NCBI GenBank assembly: GCA_964599635.1
Contig: CAZRGM010000039.1
Location: 186,001 to 250,000, forward strand
Direction: 5' to 3'
Length of the DNA stretch: 64,000 nt
Source: WJMT01 sp964599635
GTDB lineage: Bacteria > Acidobacteriota > Aminicenantia > Aminicenantales > Aminicenantaceae
Part shown: positions 15,201 to 23,575 of the stretch, piece after piece
Layout of the letters: the number at the start of each line of letters is the position of its first letter
Position numbering within the stretch: position 1 is the stretch's first letter
The notes under the pieces: generated by a model
Told to the model about the DNA's origin: nothing
The model's database searches: none
The model's input: only the letters and a program-made list of their open reading frames with translations
Position numbers and translations under genes: made by a program

Positions 15201-16724
15201 ATGAATGCAAGATTAAAAATAATCTCATTCGTGTTTTTAGTGGGAACAGCTCATCTATTTTTTACAATTCATTTGGGTGGAACTCTCTTAGATAACAATA
15301 TAAAAGAGATCACAAAAAAGGTAGTTCCCTCTGTTGTAAAAGTAGAATCCATCAATGGCATGAGAAAGGTTGCAACCGGCGTTGTGATAGGAAAAGATGG
15401 ATTTATCGTCACTACTGCGTTGGTCTCACCAGTTGGAACAGAGATTTCTGTAGAAACTTCTGAGGGGAAAAAGTATGAGGCAGAGTTTATCGGAATGGAT
15501 CCCGTGACTCATATTGCTTTAGTAAAAGCTGGAGCCAATGAGTGGAAATCAATAGAGTGGGGAGAAAAGAAGAATATTGAGGTTGGTTCATGGATAAGCG
15601 TGGTGTCTGTATCTCCAGAAAATTCCCCAGCTGTAACTGAGGGAATCGTGAGTTCTATAGCCGAGGATAAAATTCGTTTGAATGTCTGTGTGATGCCCGG
15701 TTCAAGCGGGAGCCCTGTTATTAATGAGAAAGGCCAGATGGTGGGCCTGATAAGGGGAGTCTATTCAGGACAGACTGAGTTTGGTGTTTATGATGATGAT
15801 GATATTGACAGAAGGTTGAGTCGAGGGACTTTCTCATTAAGCATCATAGGAACTCCCATTTCTGGATTGGCTGTGGCTATTCCCATTGATGTCGTAAAAA
15901 AAGTGGCCACAGAAATCAAAGAGAAAGGAAAAGTCCAGAGAGGGTGGTTAGGAGTATCGATCATTGAGAACCAGGTTGAAGAAATAGAAGTTCTGGATGT
16001 TGATAAGGATAGCCCAGCGGAAAAAGCCGGGCTGAAAAAAGGTGATGTTGTTTTGCAGTTTGACAAAGAAAAAGTCATAAGCCCTGATATGCTTGCTCAT
16101 AAAATCAGAATGCACAAACCTGGCGATAAAGTGGAGATAATGATTAAAAGAGGAACAGGAACAGAAAACATTAAAGTTGAGTTGGGTGAATATTCGGATA
16201 AATACATTATGGAAGAGTTTAAGGAAAAGTTTCCGATTTTATTTTCTCCAGACAAATTTAAGCTGGAAAAGATTATTACACCCAGAGAAAAAGCTTTTTC
16301 CTTCATGAGAAGGGAAAAGAATTATATTGGTGTGTATCTTGAAGAAATCAATAGAGATCTTTCGAAGTATTTTGGAGTGTCTGAAGGGACGGGCTTGTTG
16401 ATAGCAAAAATTGTCAAAGATGGGCCCGCAGAGAAATCAGGGTTAAAAGTCGGGGATGTCATAATCAGAGTTGATGGAAAAAGAATAGAAAAAATGATAG
16501 AAATCGAGGAGATTATCAGACAGAAAAAAGATGATAGAAAGATCAGGATTGAAGTTATTCGTGATAGAAAAGTAAAGGAATTTGAAGTCCAAGTGGAAAA
16601 GAAAGAAGCAAGCTTTCCCTTCCTATCTTATTTTAATGAAGAAAATGAACACCTTGGAGAGTATTTGGAAAAGGAAGTTAGATTTCAAAATAAATTTATC
16701 AGCTATCGGTGCATAAAAGTTTAG
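15201..16724 (+). CDS. HtrA/DegP-like protein with two PDZ domains and a degraded active site
   Basis: A 507-residue protein with an N-terminal signal anchor (residues about 5-24). A chymotrypsin-like S1C domain spans about 35-230, and PDZ domains span about 240-330 (GWLGVSI, SPAEKAGLKKGDVVLQ) and 375-470 (GVYLEEI, GPAEKSGLKVGDVIIRVDG). Against DegP, the catalytic His position is Leu74 (IVTTALVS) and the Asp position is His104 (DPVTHIAL). Ser169 is kept (PGSSGSPV). It is therefore predicted not to cleave peptides by the normal triad. It could bind peptides or misfolded proteins and signal to the sigma/anti-sigma pair encoded just upstream. Confidence 0.85.
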   Translation: MNARLKIISFVFLVGTAHLFFTIHLGGTLLDNNIKEITKKVVPSVVKVESINGMRKVATGVVIGKDGFIVTTALVSPVGTEISVETSEGKKYEAEFIGMDPVTHIALVKAGANEWKSIEWGEKKNIEVGSWISVVSVSPENSPAVTEGIVSSIAEDKIRLNVCVMPGSSGSPVINEKGQMVGLIRGVYSGQTEFGVYDDDDIDRRLSRGTFSLSIIGTPISGLAVAIPIDVVKKVATEIKEKGKVQRGWLGVSIIENQVEEIEVLDVDKDSPAEKAGLKKGDVVLQFDKEKVISPDMLAHKIRMHKPGDKVEIMIKRGTGTENIKVELGEYSDKYIMEEFKEKFPILFSPDKFKLEKIITPREKAFSFMRREKNYIGVYLEEINRDLSKYFGVSEGTGLLIAKIVKDGPAEKSGLKVGDVIIRVDGKRIEKMIEIEEIIRQKKDDRKIRIEVIRDRKVKEFEVQVEKKEASFPFLSYFNEENEHLGEYLEKEVRFQNKFISYRCIKV

Positions 16725-16750
16725 GCTTGCTTTTATGTTTCAATTTTTGA

Positions 16751-16784
16751 GGAGGCAGGGAGCTGAAAACTCCCTGCTCCTTTT
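16751..16784 (+). terminator. Rho-independent terminator
   Basis: CAGGGAG (16756-16762) pairs with CTCCCTG (16770-16776). The stem extends outward (GGA-G against CTCC with one bulge) and TTTT follows. It ends the sigma/HtrA-like operon in the space between convergent genes. Confidence 0.8.
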
Positions 16785-16796
16785 AAACAGGATTTT

Positions 16797-17381
16797 TTAT
16801 TTTATCCCCAGCCATTCCTCCCAGAATTTTTGATAAGTTTTTTTAGGAAGCCGATTTTTTCTGTACAGTCCTTTTTGGATTCTTTGCCGGCAGGCTTCAT
16901 AGAGTATAATACCGACAGATACAGAAAGGTTGAGACTCTGGGCCATACCAAACATAGGGATTTGAATGATATAATCAGAAAGGATCAAGGCTTGTTCTGA
17001 AACGCCTTCTGATTCATTTCCAAATACAAGGGCAATGGGTTGGGTATAATCAATCAAAGTGTAATCGATAGCATCAGAATTAAGATGAGTGCTGGCAATT
17101 TTTAGTCCCTTCTTTTTTAAAAATTGAAAGCATTCCTTGGTTGAGGAGTGATGATTGAATTGGAGCCATTTTTCTGTTTTTGTAGAAATGGATTCATTGA
17201 TTGAAAATGGATCAGGTCTTGAATGGATGATATCTATGTAAAGAATTCCTGAAGCATCACAGGTCCTTGCCACAGCACTGGCATTGTGGACGTTAGTGAT
17301 GTTTTCAAGCACAACTCTGAGGTCCGGTTGACGGTGTGATAAAACGTCCCTGACTCTTTTTTTTCTCTTTTCAGTGGGCAT
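16797..17381 (-). CDS. TrmH-type SPOUT RNA 2'-O-methyltransferase
   Basis: A 194-residue SpoU-family protein. All three motifs are visible: motif 1 LENITNVHNASAVARTCDASG, motif 2 IALVFGNESEGVSEQ and motif 3 IQIPMFGMAQSLNLSVSVGIILYE. The RKKRVRDVLSHRQPDLRVVLENI N-terminus and the length fit TrmH, the tRNA Gm18 methyltransferase, better than RlmB. It is the last gene of the heptose/LPS operon and starts two bases after the stop of the ICMT-like gene, so it is probably co-transcribed without functional connection. Confidence 0.85.
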   Translation of the reverse strand: MPTEKRKKRVRDVLSHRQPDLRVVLENITNVHNASAVARTCDASGILYIDIIHSRPDPFSINESISTKTEKWLQFNHHSSTKECFQFLKKKGLKIASTHLNSDAIDYTLIDYTQPIALVFGNESEGVSEQALILSDYIIQIPMFGMAQSLNLSVSVGIILYEACRQRIQKGLYRKNRLPKKTYQKFWEEWLGIK

Positions 17382-17382
17382 T

Positions 17383-17931
17383 TTAAATGATTGCGTTTTT
17401 TAAAATTAAAATTGTCCAGAAAATAATAACACCCAGGAGAGCTCTGTATTCTTTATTGTTTGAATATAAGATCCATTTGAAATTCTTATTTTCAAGCGGA
17501 AGTTTTGCTTTTACAGCTGGCAAAAATAAAGGGACTTGTTTGAATTTTTTATATTGACTGGGAAACAGTCTCTCCATTTTTTTCTTTTCAATATTTATGA
17601 TGACGGGATAGAACATTAGAAAGTACAGGCAGAAAATTCCGAATACCCACCAAGAGTGAGAACCCACAGAAATGCCAATTCCTATGATTAGGTTTCCTAA
17701 GTAAAGGGGATTTCTGGTATATTCGTAGGGTCCAGACATAGTCAGTTTTTTTTCTTTTTGGATGTGCCCGCAGGCCCAAGCTCTTAAAAAGAGGCCGAGT
17801 AATGATATGAGAAATCCTAGGAGTATAAATTTGATGGATGGCCTGGAAAGAATCAGCGCCGTGATAGCGGCTATAGATCCGGAGCGGACTCTCCATTCGT
17901 AAATTTTATTTTTTAGTTTTGATATATTCAT
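17383..17931 (-). CDS. Isoprenylcysteine carboxyl methyltransferase-like membrane protein
   Basis: A 182-residue integral membrane protein with about four hydrophobic segments. It carries the ICMT/PEMT signature GPYEYTRNPLYLGNLIIGIG and a C-terminal EKKKMERLFPSQYKKFKQ-like segment that forms the SAM site in this superfamily. Bacterial members methylate unknown lipid or small hydrophobic acceptors, since prenylated proteins are not expected. It abuts the glycosyltransferase gene with no spacer. Confidence 0.75.
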   Translation of the reverse strand: MNISKLKNKIYEWRVRSGSIAAITALILSRPSIKFILLGFLISLLGLFLRAWACGHIQKEKKLTMSGPYEYTRNPLYLGNLIIGIGISVGSHSWWVFGIFCLYFLMFYPVIINIEKKKMERLFPSQYKKFKQVPLFLPAVKAKLPLENKNFKWILYSNNKEYRALLGVIIFWTILILKNAII

Positions 17932-18978
17932 TTAGTTCAGCAGTTCTTTACATAGATGGGCGACTTCTTCAGGTTTTATTTTTTTGAGGCACTCCAATTT
18001 ACGGCAGTGATGTTTATAACAGTAGCTGCATTTGATTTCATGGAAAGCGACTTTATCTCTCTTATTAAAGGGACCGTTTCGATGTGGATTGGTAGGACCA
18101 AACAAGCCGACAGCCGGAACAGAAAGAGCACATGCAGCTTGAAGAGGGAATGAATCGCCACTGACGACCAGAATGGATTCATGGATTAAAGCAAAGACTT
18201 CTTTAATAGAGAGATAGGGGACTGTAGGCACCTCTGTTTTTTCACTAATTTCATTAGCTGTTTTTTTTTCCTCTTCGTTTCCCCATAAAATTAAGGGGGA
18301 TAGATTAATCAAATTGAGTGACTTTATTAATTTGATCCAATAATCTGGAAACCATCTTTTACTTTCCCAAGCTCCTCCTATATTAAAAATAACAGCATTA
18401 TGATTCATAGGGATTCCTTTTGATTTGAGTTTATCTAGAGTGGATTGGAGGAGATGTTTAGAAATTATTATGGGGAAAGTCCATTGTCTTTCATGAATTT
18501 TGAGGAGAGAAAGTAATTCTAGATTTTTTTGAATGACGTGTATATTTTCAGATAAGGGTTCCAATTGATCGGTATAGAAAAAAGAAGCGGCCGGTTCTTT
18601 TAGATTTTTTTTATGAAAACCTATCTTTTTTTTGGCTTTGGATAAATAAGATATGATTCCTGATTTGATGAGACCTTGAAAATCTATGCTGATGCTTTTG
18701 GTATTCTGAATGTTTGATCTTAAATCTGATAAGGATGACCAAAATTTTCGGGTGAAGATCGGTTTATTTTTGAAATCACAGGTAATGATCCTATCTATAC
18801 CTGATACTAAATCTAAGATCGGCTTCCCTTTTTTTTCGACCACCCATGTTATTGATTTTTTAGGGAAATGTTTCCTTAAAATCCAATAGGCAGGAAGTGT
18901 ATGGATAATATCTCCCAAGGAACTTAGCTTGATGATGATGATTTCATTGTATTCTGAAAAATGATTCTTTGATGTCAT
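17932..18978 (-). CDS. Family 9 glycosyltransferase (heptosyltransferase-like)
   Basis: A 348-residue GT-B enzyme of family GT9. The N-terminus IIIIKLSSLGDIIHTLPAYWILRK is the hallmark of LPS heptosyltransferases. The C-terminal half has SGDSFPLQAACALSVPAVGLFGPTNPHRNGP, the nucleotide-sugar site. A Cys-rich tail follows (CSYCYKHHCRKLEC), common in GT9. It lies immediately after the two ADP-heptose biosynthesis genes, so it probably transfers L,D- or D,D-heptose to lipid A core. Acceptor unknown. Confidence 0.85.
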   Translation of the reverse strand: MTSKNHFSEYNEIIIIKLSSLGDIIHTLPAYWILRKHFPKKSITWVVEKKGKPILDLVSGIDRIITCDFKNKPIFTRKFWSSLSDLRSNIQNTKSISIDFQGLIKSGIISYLSKAKKKIGFHKKNLKEPAASFFYTDQLEPLSENIHVIQKNLELLSLLKIHERQWTFPIIISKHLLQSTLDKLKSKGIPMNHNAVIFNIGGAWESKRWFPDYWIKLIKSLNLINLSPLILWGNEEEKKTANEISEKTEVPTVPYLSIKEVFALIHESILVVSGDSFPLQAACALSVPAVGLFGPTNPHRNGPFNKRDKVAFHEIKCSYCYKHHCRKLECLKKIKPEEVAHLCKELLN

Positions 18979-18980
18979 TA

Positions 18981-19451
18981 TTATTTTTTATTGATGTCGA
19001 TAATTATTTCAGATGTAGATTTGATCCTTGGACCACCTGCGATAGCAACCACTCCTCCATAGAGATGAACCATGTCTTTTTCTGGGACTGTTTCTTTTGT
19101 GTAATCTGCTCCTTTGGCATGTATATTTGGTTTGAGTTTGAGAAGAATGTCAGAAACATCATTTTTATTAAAAATTGTTACGTAATCGACAAATTCAAGA
19201 GAGGAAAGTATATCAGCTCTTTGATTTTGGGCTAAGATAGGTCTCCCTGGACCTTTGAGGCGTCTCACAGAGGAGTCACTGTTAAGAGCAACGATCAAAA
19301 TATCACCCATGTTTCCTGCTTCTTTAAGATATCTGATGTGTCCAACATGAATAAGATCAAAACATCCATTGGCTAAAACAATTGTTTTTCCTTTTTTTTT
19401 CTGTTTCGATACTATTTTTTTCAGTTTTTTTAAAGGGAGTATTTTTTTCAA
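18981..19451 (-). CDS. D-glycero-beta-D-manno-heptose 1-phosphate adenylyltransferase
   Basis: A 156-residue cytidylyltransferase-fold protein. The nucleotide-binding motif is VLANGCFDLIHVGHIRYL (HxGH-type). RRLKGPGRPILAQNQRADIL and IHAKGADYTKETVPEK are typical of the C-terminal half of HldE/RfaE. It makes ADP-heptose from heptose-1-phosphate. It overlaps the kinase gene by four bases (ATGA-type), so the two activities fused in E. coli HldE are separate chains here. Confidence 0.9.
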   Translation of the reverse strand: MKKILPLKKLKKIVSKQKKKGKTIVLANGCFDLIHVGHIRYLKEAGNMGDILIVALNSDSSVRRLKGPGRPILAQNQRADILSSLEFVDYVTIFNKNDVSDILLKLKPNIHAKGADYTKETVPEKDMVHLYGGVVAIAGGPRIKSTSEIIIDINKK

Positions 19452-20455
19452 TTTGCAGAAACGATAGCCTCCTCAAGCTCCTCCAGAGAAACTGTGGCGG
19501 TTCCTTTTTTCATCACCACGATCCCGGCAGCAAAGTTTGCTATTTTGGCGGCTTCTTTCAGCCCTGCACCTACACTCATGGCAAGAGTCAAGGCACTTAT
19601 AACAGTATCTCCAGCTCCTGTCACATCAACAATTTCATCATTTCCATAGATATTTATATTATATGATTTTTTATTTTTTTGGAATAAAGTCATTCCATTA
19701 GAACCCCTGGTAAGAAGGATGGCATCACTGTTTGTTTTTTCTAAAATTTGATTTCCTAATTTTTTTGGAGAACGGATAACATCATAAATATCAATTCCCA
19801 GAGCTTTCCTTGCTTCATTCTCATTCGGTGTTAAAATGGTAGCGCTTTTAAAATCGAGCAGCCTGAATCGGGAATCTAAGGCAACCGGGATTTCAGATTT
19901 TTTAAAATGTGGAATAAGGTCATTATAAATAGACTTTTTGACAGTATGATAATTATAATCGGATATAAGGAGAGCATCACATTTATTGATTAGATTTTTT
20001 AATGCATTGGTGATAAAAGTATTGACTTTTATGGTATCGGGTACTTTGCTTTCTTTATCTATCCTTAATATTTGTTGTTTTCTCGTGTGTTCTTCGCCAG
20101 CTAATATCCTTGTTTTTGAAGGAGTGTGATAGTTTTTTAAACTCATAAGATATTGAGTAGAGATGCCGTAACTTTTAATGATGTTTATCACTTGTTTTCC
20201 CGATGCATTTTGACCTAACACTCCCACTGGGATGGGATCTGCCCCCAGTTTTTTTAAATTGAGGAGAGAATTTCCTGCCCCTCCTAATAAGAATTGGGAA
20301 GTTTTATACGAAAGGATTAGGACAGGAGCTTCTCTTGAAATACGCCGGGTGTATCCATAGATATATTCATCAAGAATATAATCTCCCCAGACAATTATTT
20401 TCTTTCCTGAAAAGTTTCTGGTAACTTCTAGTAATATTTTATTTTCTTTATTCAA
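19448..20455 (-). CDS. D-glycero-beta-D-manno-heptose-7-phosphate kinase
   Basis: A 335-residue PfkB-family kinase matching the N-terminal half of HldE/RfaE. It shows VWGDYILDEYIYGYTRRISREAP, the GGAGNSLLNL sugar-site glycines and the DVTGAGDTVISALTLAM anion-hole/catalytic-Asp motif near the C-terminus. The start is TTG at 20455 with no clear ribosome site. It heads a five-gene minus-strand operon (kinase, adenylyltransferase, GT9, ICMT-like, TrmH), and the presence of this pathway supports a heptose-containing LPS. Confidence 0.9.
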   Translation of the reverse strand: MNKENKILLEVTRNFSGKKIIVWGDYILDEYIYGYTRRISREAPVLILSYKTSQFLLGGAGNSLLNLKKLGADPIPVGVLGQNASGKQVINIIKSYGISTQYLMSLKNYHTPSKTRILAGEEHTRKQQILRIDKESKVPDTIKVNTFITNALKNLINKCDALLISDYNYHTVKKSIYNDLIPHFKKSEIPVALDSRFRLLDFKSATILTPNENEARKALGIDIYDVIRSPKKLGNQILEKTNSDAILLTRGSNGMTLFQKNKKSYNINIYGNDEIVDVTGAGDTVISALTLAMSVGAGLKEAAKIANFAAGIVVMKKGTATVSLEELEEAIVSAN

Positions 20456-20630
20456 TAGTGTTCAGACAAGATTTTTATCAGAATATCACAAAAAAATCAA
20501 ATGATACCTATTTGAGTGCTGATGAGGTTCTGCGAATGCATAAAATTAAAGATTTGATACCCTCATTTAATTTCATATTTTTAATTTCTGGTTAATATGA
20601 GTATAATAATTAGTAAAGAGAGGATATTAA

Positions 20631-21053
20631 ATGGGAATTAAAATTGTCGTTGTCGATGATGACAGGATAACCTTAGCGCTTTTGGAAAAGGCTTTAATCA
20701 TGAAAGGATTTTGGGTTTATAGTGCCGGAGATGGAGAGAAAGGATTTGAGTTGGTTAAAAAAGAAAAACCTTCTTTAGTGATAAGCGATATGCTGATGCC
20801 CAAGATGCATGGTTTTGATTTGTGTAAAAAAATCAAAAGTTCTGATGAATATAAAGGAACAAAAGTGATATTAATGACTGCTGTGTATAAGGATAATCTG
20901 GCTATCAAGAAAGAGGCTAGAGATAGTGGGGCTGAAGATGTCGTTAACAAACCCCTAAACATGGAGTTGCTGGTCAAAACTATTTATAAGATATTGGATA
21001 TAAAACAAAAAGATCTTAAAAGCAAGGGTGACGGTTTTGAACCTCATCATTGA
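20631..21053 (+). CDS. Stand-alone response regulator receiver protein
   Basis: A 140-residue CheY-like domain with no output domain. The acidic cluster is VVVDDDR, phospho-acceptor Asp53 lies in VISDMLMPKM, the switch Thr in ILMTAV and the conserved Lys in VVNKPL. A short charged tail follows. No histidine kinase lies nearby. TATAAT at 20602-20607 is a plausible -10 box and AGAGAGG precedes the start. Confidence 0.85.
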   Translation: MGIKIVVVDDDRITLALLEKALIMKGFWVYSAGDGEKGFELVKKEKPSLVISDMLMPKMHGFDLCKKIKSSDEYKGTKVILMTAVYKDNLAIKKEARDSGAEDVVNKPLNMELLVKTIYKILDIKQKDLKSKGDGFEPHH

Positions 21054-21083
21054 TTTTTTAATTGTTAATTCTCATAATCTGAT

Positions 21084-21599
21084 ATGGATCATAAGATAAA
21101 GATAAGACCTTATAAAAAACAAGATCTCACCCAGGTTCTTGATTTAGTCAAAGAACTTGAATCAGAGTTAGAAAAAAAATTTAATGATGTGAATTTGAAA
21201 TCAGAAATTGAGGATTATCAAAATCGGTACTTAAATTTAAAAAATAAATACAAAACTTTTGTCGCTTTAGTTGATGATAAAATCGTAGGATTTCTCATGG
21301 GATATCCTTCTTTAGGAGCTCCTGAAGTCGATAATATGTATGATGTCCTGCCCTTTTCTTCGAAGGGAACAACAACTGAGTTTTATTTGCAAATCACTTT
21401 TGTGTTAAAACCATATCGGAATCAGGGAATATCGAAAAGACTGCACAGAAAGGTTATTGATTATGCCAGGAGAAAAGGTCATAAAGAAGTCTATGCCTGT
21501 ATTGCAAAGTGGAATGTCCCTGAAATCAAAGTTATAGAGTCTATCCGCTTCAAAAAAAAAGACCTGGGTTATCGATATAGGTTGTCTTTAAAGTTATAA
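21084..21599 (+). CDS. GNAT-family N-acetyltransferase
   Basis: A 171-residue GNAT protein. The acetyl-CoA loop is VLKPYRNQGISKRLHRKVI (V-x5-QxxGx pattern), preceded by the FYLQITF strand. The C-terminal part KWNVPEIKVIESIRFKKKDLGYRY has the usual late-strand arrangement. The central insert (DEVDNMYDVLPFSSKGTT-like) is probably substrate-specific. The substrate cannot be predicted. It follows the response regulator by 30 bases and converges with a dipeptidase gene. Confidence 0.75.
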   Translation: MDHKIKIRPYKKQDLTQVLDLVKELESELEKKFNDVNLKSEIEDYQNRYLNLKNKYKTFVALVDDKIVGFLMGYPSLGAPEVDNMYDVLPFSSKGTTTEFYLQITFVLKPYRNQGISKRLHRKVIDYARRKGHKEVYACIAKWNVPEIKVIESIRFKKKDLGYRYRLSLKL

Positions 21600-21609
21600 G
21601 AACAATAAT

Positions 21610-23367
21610 CTAATCTTTTTTCTTTTCAATGGGCTTTAAATTGTTATATTCAACCAATAGTTTTAGCCACCAATCTGGATATTCCAAAGATTTTCTCTTT
21701 CTTTCTTTGACATCATAATCCCAGAGATGATTGAACCTCACCAGTAGGCGATCTCCTAGTTCCCACCAGGCATTAATGACCAGATTGGCATTGTTATTGC
21801 AGTAATCAGTTAAAAAGTTTAAGGCCGTAGAGGGATCTTTTTTATAAAGTTCTTCAGCATATTTGTCAATTTGAGAAGTCCTGTCGACAGCTGTCTTTTC
21901 CCATTTCTGCTGGGCTTCCCTGACGTCTTTGATGGCATGTGAATAAACCACTTGAGTGTTGAAATCAACATAATCGAAGGCCCATCGTGCTGAATTTCTA
22001 TTAAAGTTCCAGTGATCTCCGATTTCAAAAGATCGGGGTATTTTTTTAATTCCGATATAAAATGGCATATAGCAAGAGGTGTCCTGAGCCCCAAAAGCCA
22101 GCCAGACAACTCCGCCTATAGGATTGGGAAGCCAATCTCTACATTGGGTAACAGTCACGTATTCTGCCCGATTGACACTGATAGGGCGGGCGGTATTGTA
22201 CTTTTTTCCCTCCAGTTCGAATCCATAAGGAAGATGATTGGGATTACTGAAAGCACCTCCCTGCAGGCCTCTCGCAGGGTAATAGGGAGTGCCTTCATAT
22301 TTGTCTCTAGTCAACATCATGACATCATAGACGGAAAGTTTTTTATCAGGTTTCACAGAGAAGGGAAATTCCATATTGGGAGTATCAGGAGTGAAGTTTC
22401 TTGAAGGGGCCATAAGATCAAAAAAGCGCCACATCCGAGCCATTGAACCTTGACTTCCTTCAGCGCTTGATTCAGAAGGAGAGTATGCTTTTTTCCAATT
22501 GAACGGTTCTCCACTTTCAGGGTCATAAAAACCTTGTTCCACAGCAAAGGAAATCACATTTGGAGAGGCCATAAAATAGTCATTATTCTCAAGATTTAAT
22601 TCGCCAATTCTAGATTCATTAGGGCAGACACTCACATGGTCGTCAGGCACTCTTTGTGCACACCATACGGCTCCGGGTTTTCCGCTTTCAGGAGTCCAAA
22701 GAGGGCCTACAGGCATGATTTCGAAAATCCAAACCTCCTTAGGATCAGATACAGCCAGCATCTCACCCGTATCTGTGTATCCATATCCATATTTTTCACC
22801 AAGCTCACCCATTATTTTTATAGCTCCTCGGGCTGTTTGGGCTCTTTCCATGGCTATTAAGGTCAGCATAGTGATGTCAAATTTTGCAGTAGGCGTTTGA
22901 TTTTCCATCTTTTCACGGCATCCAATTGTGGATTCACCTAGGGCGACCTGCTGGTCGTTCATGTAACCAAATGATCCGTGGAAGTAAGAATAAGTGTGGC
23001 TGACCTGGGGAATTTCAAGTCCTGTGAAGTCATCTTTGTATTTTTCCCATTTAAGTCCCACATCCGGATCCCACGTTCTAAACTGATTGATGTGATATAT
23101 TTTTCGTTTAGAGCCTTCTTCATGATCAGCCGCAGGTTTGTAACGCCATGTCCAGTCACAAAGTCCACAGTCACAGGTATGTGTGGACATAACAGAGCCA
23201 TCAGTCGATGCTTCTTTTCCAACAATGATAACGGTACAGGCTTCAGAAGAGATAAAATCTGATTTTGATTTCTCATGGTCCTTAGAATGGGTAAAGGATA
23301 CAAAGAATAGGATTAGAAGAATTGAAATTAGGCTTAATTTCTTAAGCAAAGTTTTGTTTCTTCCCAA
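21610..23367 (-). CDS. C69 family dipeptidase, secreted (first of two)
   Basis: About 585 residues from a TTG start at 23367, chosen because AAGGAGG lies six bases upstream and the resulting N-terminus (MGRNKTLLKKLSLISILLILFF) is a clean signal peptide. The ATGs at 23400 and 23385 lack a ribosome site. Cys44 (SSEACTVIIVGKEAS) is the N-terminal nucleophile expected after processing in this Ntn-hydrolase family. ASTDGSVMSTHTCDCG, SRIGEL and the MLAVSDPKEVWIFEI motif are typical of PepD. It probably cleaves dipeptides in the periplasm. A short Cys-rich CDCGLC motif near the active site is unusual relative to the second copy. Confidence 0.85.
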   Translation of the reverse strand: MGRNKTLLKKLSLISILLILFFVSFTHSKDHEKSKSDFISSEACTVIIVGKEASTDGSVMSTHTCDCGLCDWTWRYKPAADHEEGSKRKIYHINQFRTWDPDVGLKWEKYKDDFTGLEIPQVSHTYSYFHGSFGYMNDQQVALGESTIGCREKMENQTPTAKFDITMLTLIAMERAQTARGAIKIMGELGEKYGYGYTDTGEMLAVSDPKEVWIFEIMPVGPLWTPESGKPGAVWCAQRVPDDHVSVCPNESRIGELNLENNDYFMASPNVISFAVEQGFYDPESGEPFNWKKAYSPSESSAEGSQGSMARMWRFFDLMAPSRNFTPDTPNMEFPFSVKPDKKLSVYDVMMLTRDKYEGTPYYPARGLQGGAFSNPNHLPYGFELEGKKYNTARPISVNRAEYVTVTQCRDWLPNPIGGVVWLAFGAQDTSCYMPFYIGIKKIPRSFEIGDHWNFNRNSARWAFDYVDFNTQVVYSHAIKDVREAQQKWEKTAVDRTSQIDKYAEELYKKDPSTALNFLTDYCNNNANLVINAWWELGDRLLVRFNHLWDYDVKERKRKSLEYPDWWLKLLVEYNNLKPIEKKKD

Positions 23368-23373
23368 TTTTTT

Positions 23374-23380
23374 CCTCCTT
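23374..23380 (-). promoter_or_regulatory. Ribosome binding site deciding a TTG start
   Basis: AAGGAGG on the minus strand, six bases before TTG 23367. It lies inside the longer reading frame that begins at ATG 23400, so the longer starts would place the site within the coding region. Confidence 0.7.
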
Positions 23381-23575
23381 TTCATCTTTAAGTATCTCAT
23401 TTTGACATAATACAGTCTATATGATATGTTTTTTTTAGAAAAATGTTAAAGAAAAAAAAATTAAACAGAAGTCGACAGGCTTATCAATCACTATCGGTCT
23501 TAAAAATTTATCATTTAAGAATTAAAACTTAGTTTTTTTCTTCTAATCAAAGGGAATAAAAATAACTTTTGGACA

